DNA of 64,000 nucleotides, from contig JAZBQD010000019.1 of NCBI GenBank assembly GCA_036583965.1, forward strand, positions 21,827,085 to 21,891,084, given 5' to 3'. Below, piece after piece: positions 62,040-64,000 of this stretch; within the stretch, counting starts at the first letter, position 1, and the number at the start of each line of letters is the position of its first letter. Under the pieces are notes generated by a model that saw only the letters and a program-made list of their open reading frames with translations, was not told the DNA's origin and did no database searches. The translations under genes and the position numbers were made by a program. Source of the stretch: Prunella strophiata (taxonomy: Eukaryota; Chordata; Aves; Passeriformes; Prunellidae).

Positions 62040-62215
62040 GATTATCTCTCATTACTGACGACCTTGCTGTAATGAGTTTTAATCTGCCTCGTATTAATTA
62101 GAAACATTTTCATTAGCCAGCTCAATTTTAGGTAAATAGCTAATAGAAGCAACTGAGCTGCAATTAGTTATCTGTGGGGCAGTTCAGGATAAAAATCTGA
62201 AGAGAGCAGCTGTTT
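62040..62215. promoter_or_regulatory. candidate conserved non-coding element
   Basis: CTCATTACTGACGACC, GTAATGAGTTTTAATCTGCC, CGTATTAATTAGAAAC, TTCATTAGCC, AGCTAATAG and GCAATTAGTTA give at least seven homeodomain-type TAAT cores within 150 bp of unique sequence. This is the densest such cluster in the window. Confidence 0.4.
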
Positions 62216-62955
62216 CCCCTCTAGACACCCCTGTGATATAATGCACTGTTCTGTGTAAGTCTTCTGAGCCAGGAAAACAAGGAGCACAGGGAAGGGCTGG
62301 TCAGAGACAAAGGGAAAATAACATGCAAAAATAACTGTGCTGTAGAACTTCTGTGCCTATAGCAGGAATCTGAGAGTCGAGTTCCCTACACCCACAGATT
62401 TTACCTCCGGAGAACAAGGTTCTGCTCTTGAGGCTGCTTTACCCTGTGACTATTCAAGAGGTCCTTCACACAGGCTCTCTTGTGGGGCACATACATTCTC
62501 ATGAATGGCTACTTACACATGAGGATAAGCTCAAACCAGATTTGCCCAAGACAGAAGGTTCAGACCCATGTATACACAAATATATAGTACTTGCAAAGAC
62601 AGCAGGTTCATAAAAGTGCATTCAGTGCCTTATTGTCCCTGATAGCTGATATACAAATAGATCTGTCCTGTGCTTCATTGCAGAGGACCCAAGGAGGATA
62701 GAAAGTAATTCAATAGCATGTCTGCAGAAGGCACAGGAGACATTCACAGAAGCCACAATGAAATTAGGCACACGTCTTGATCCATTGATCACAGAGTCCT
62801 GCAGCTCCACGGAGGCAGGTGAAATGATAATAAATTTGACACAGCACCTCCCAAAATCTGGCTAACAAAATTAATTCACTTCAGCTTGGATCAAGCCACA
62901 TGGAATGCTAGTGAAAACTGTAAAGACATCATGTTATTTAGCATTGTGTTTAGCT

Positions 62956-62968
62956 GGGGGGGGGGGGG
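62956..62968. repeat. poly-G run of 13
   Basis: An uninterrupted run of 13 G on the plus strand within the 5' ADCK1 intron. Such runs are often mis-sized in assemblies. Confidence 0.95.
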
Positions 62969-64000
62969 CTCTCACACCATCCCATCAGTCCTCGGAAGCC
63001 CCGTTTCATTTGCTGTAAGCAACAGTATCAACTAAGATGTGTATTACACTCGGAAGTGTCCCCTAAACAGGAGCTGCTGACACACCCTGCAGAAACCACA
63101 TACTATTGACAGAATAGCAAGAGATGATGTTGTGCAGTAAAAATGACCTGAAGGGAGAACACTCCCCAGACAGATATTTCAATGTAAGAAGACTGTGTAA
63201 AGGCAGTAGCATGGGAAGTGAGGGCTGGTCTTGGACCACAGGTCAGGGGAAGAGCTCAAGCAAGGCCACAGTAGCAATTAGCTGTCACTCAAGCTCATAC
63301 GGATTTTGCTACACTTTCAAAGCTAAGTGAAGAATCCTAGCAGCAGGATCCAAGATGGAGATCTGACAGCCTCTTCCCTGAGTTCCCACACTCCATCCTG
63401 CAATAAAATAGAGCTGGAAAAGCCATGAACTCCACAGGAAGCCGCAACATGCAGCAGACAGACTGAAAGGCACACTAAAAGGTCCATTTTTGAGGATGGA
63501 TGGCCCAATCACCATTGAGAAAGCTCAGCTAAGTCTCATCTAGTTCAGCTGAGGGTCCAGACAGGATAGCTTCAGAATCTGCTCTCCTACTGTGGGTGTG
63601 CAGAAAAGTAGGAAGCACAGAGGCAGCTGCTGCAGCTGGAGGGGAGAAATCATCACATCCACTTTGTCAACGCTGAAGAATCTGGGCTGGCATTTTTCTC
63701 TTCCCAGCAGTCGAATCCCACCCTACCAGCTGCATGTCACAGCTGACCTCCAGTCAGGACCTATCTGAGTCAATGTCAGGCAATTAAATCGTGCAACAGC
63801 AGCTTCTCCCCCTTGTACATATGTAACTTCTCTCCTGGCAGGTCACTCCAACAGCCAGGGGAGCAGAGCAAGCCAGCTCCCTCTCTTACAGCCATGCAGA
63901 CACACACAAGCATTCACCTTGGTGCCAGACTCCAGAAAGAAGGGTTTTTATTGCAGTGGCTTCTAAAGAGAATACAGGCCCTTACCAAAACGACAGAGAC

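Larger units (their letters stand above)
11080..64000 (-). other. ADCK1: ADCK1 gene extent within the window (5' part missing)
   Basis: This is the span from the inferred polyadenylation site to the window edge. Eight coding exons match ADCK1 in order and phase. ADCK1 belongs to the UbiB/ADCK atypical kinase family, whose members act in mitochondria; the family is tied to lipid and ubiquinone homeostasis, but the ADCK1 substrate is not settled. The first six exons found are 204, 159, 159, 117, 150 and 198 bp, all phase 0, followed by 195 bp (194 expected) and a 172-bp terminal coding part. The joined length of about 450 residues equals human ADCK1 minus its first 73 residues. No exon for the N-terminal targeting segment and first transmembrane-like stretch was found up to base 64000. 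The gene is intact except for a one-base insertion at 13518. Confidence 0.93.
54371..64000 (-). other. 5' intron of ADCK1, continuing past the window
   Basis: The only clear content is an old CR1 body (58385-59480), a MIR-like relic (59925-60025), a 13-G run (62956-62968) and an AT-rich block at 62040-62215. I searched for the ADCK1 N-terminal coding exon (the segment preceding VHLRS) and did not recognise it, nor a CpG-island promoter, so both are probably upstream of 64000. Confidence 0.75.

Noticed and set aside
1..64000. CRISPR arrays, bacterial operons, phage or toxin systems
   Set aside because: The introns, splice sites, CR1 elements and gene structure are those of a vertebrate nuclear genome; no spaced direct-repeat array or dense coding was seen.

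Overview
The window looks like nuclear DNA from a bird. It has one widely spaced multi-exon gene with canonical GT-AG introns, few interspersed repeats, several CR1 (chicken repeat 1) LINE pieces, a solo LTR resembling avian ERVL LTRs, and faint old SINE relics. I cannot name the species.

One protein-coding gene is supported: ADCK1 (aarF-domain containing kinase 1, a mitochondrial member of the UbiB/ADCK/COQ8 atypical kinase family), on the minus strand. Eight coding exons were placed to the base: 54370-54167, 34003-33845, 30102-29944, 26729-26613, 17834-17685, 17453-17256, 13617-13423 and 12077-11906. Joined, they cover the region matching human residues 74 to the C-terminus, about 450 residues. 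The roughly 73 N-terminal residues, the 5'UTR and the promoter were not found and probably lie beyond base 64000. The kinase hallmarks appear in order: KxGQ, the alanine-rich loop, the VAVK lysine, the E-x-D motif, the HCDPHPGN catalytic loop and DHG.

Layout. 1-11080 is the region downstream of ADCK1, with no gene recognised; in human the next gene in this direction is NRXN3. 11080-11905 is the inferred 3'UTR, ending near an AATAAA signal, with a MIR-like SINE relic and a (UCCC)5 tract just after the stop. 11906-17834 holds the four 3'-most exons. 17835-54166 holds long introns and the other four exons, plus CR1 pieces, SINE relics, one LTR and several AT-rich, homeodomain-motif-rich blocks that resemble conserved non-coding elements. 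54371-64000 is 5' intron with an old CR1 body and another SINE relic.

The most notable observation is one extra base (plus-strand A at 13518) in the penultimate coding exon. It creates an immediate TGA, although the sequence on both sides matches ADCK1 perfectly in two adjacent frames. An assembly error, a real indel or (least likely) a +1 recoding site could explain it. An LTR-like sequence abuts the splice donor of the same exon. I found no convincing novel multi-gene system.
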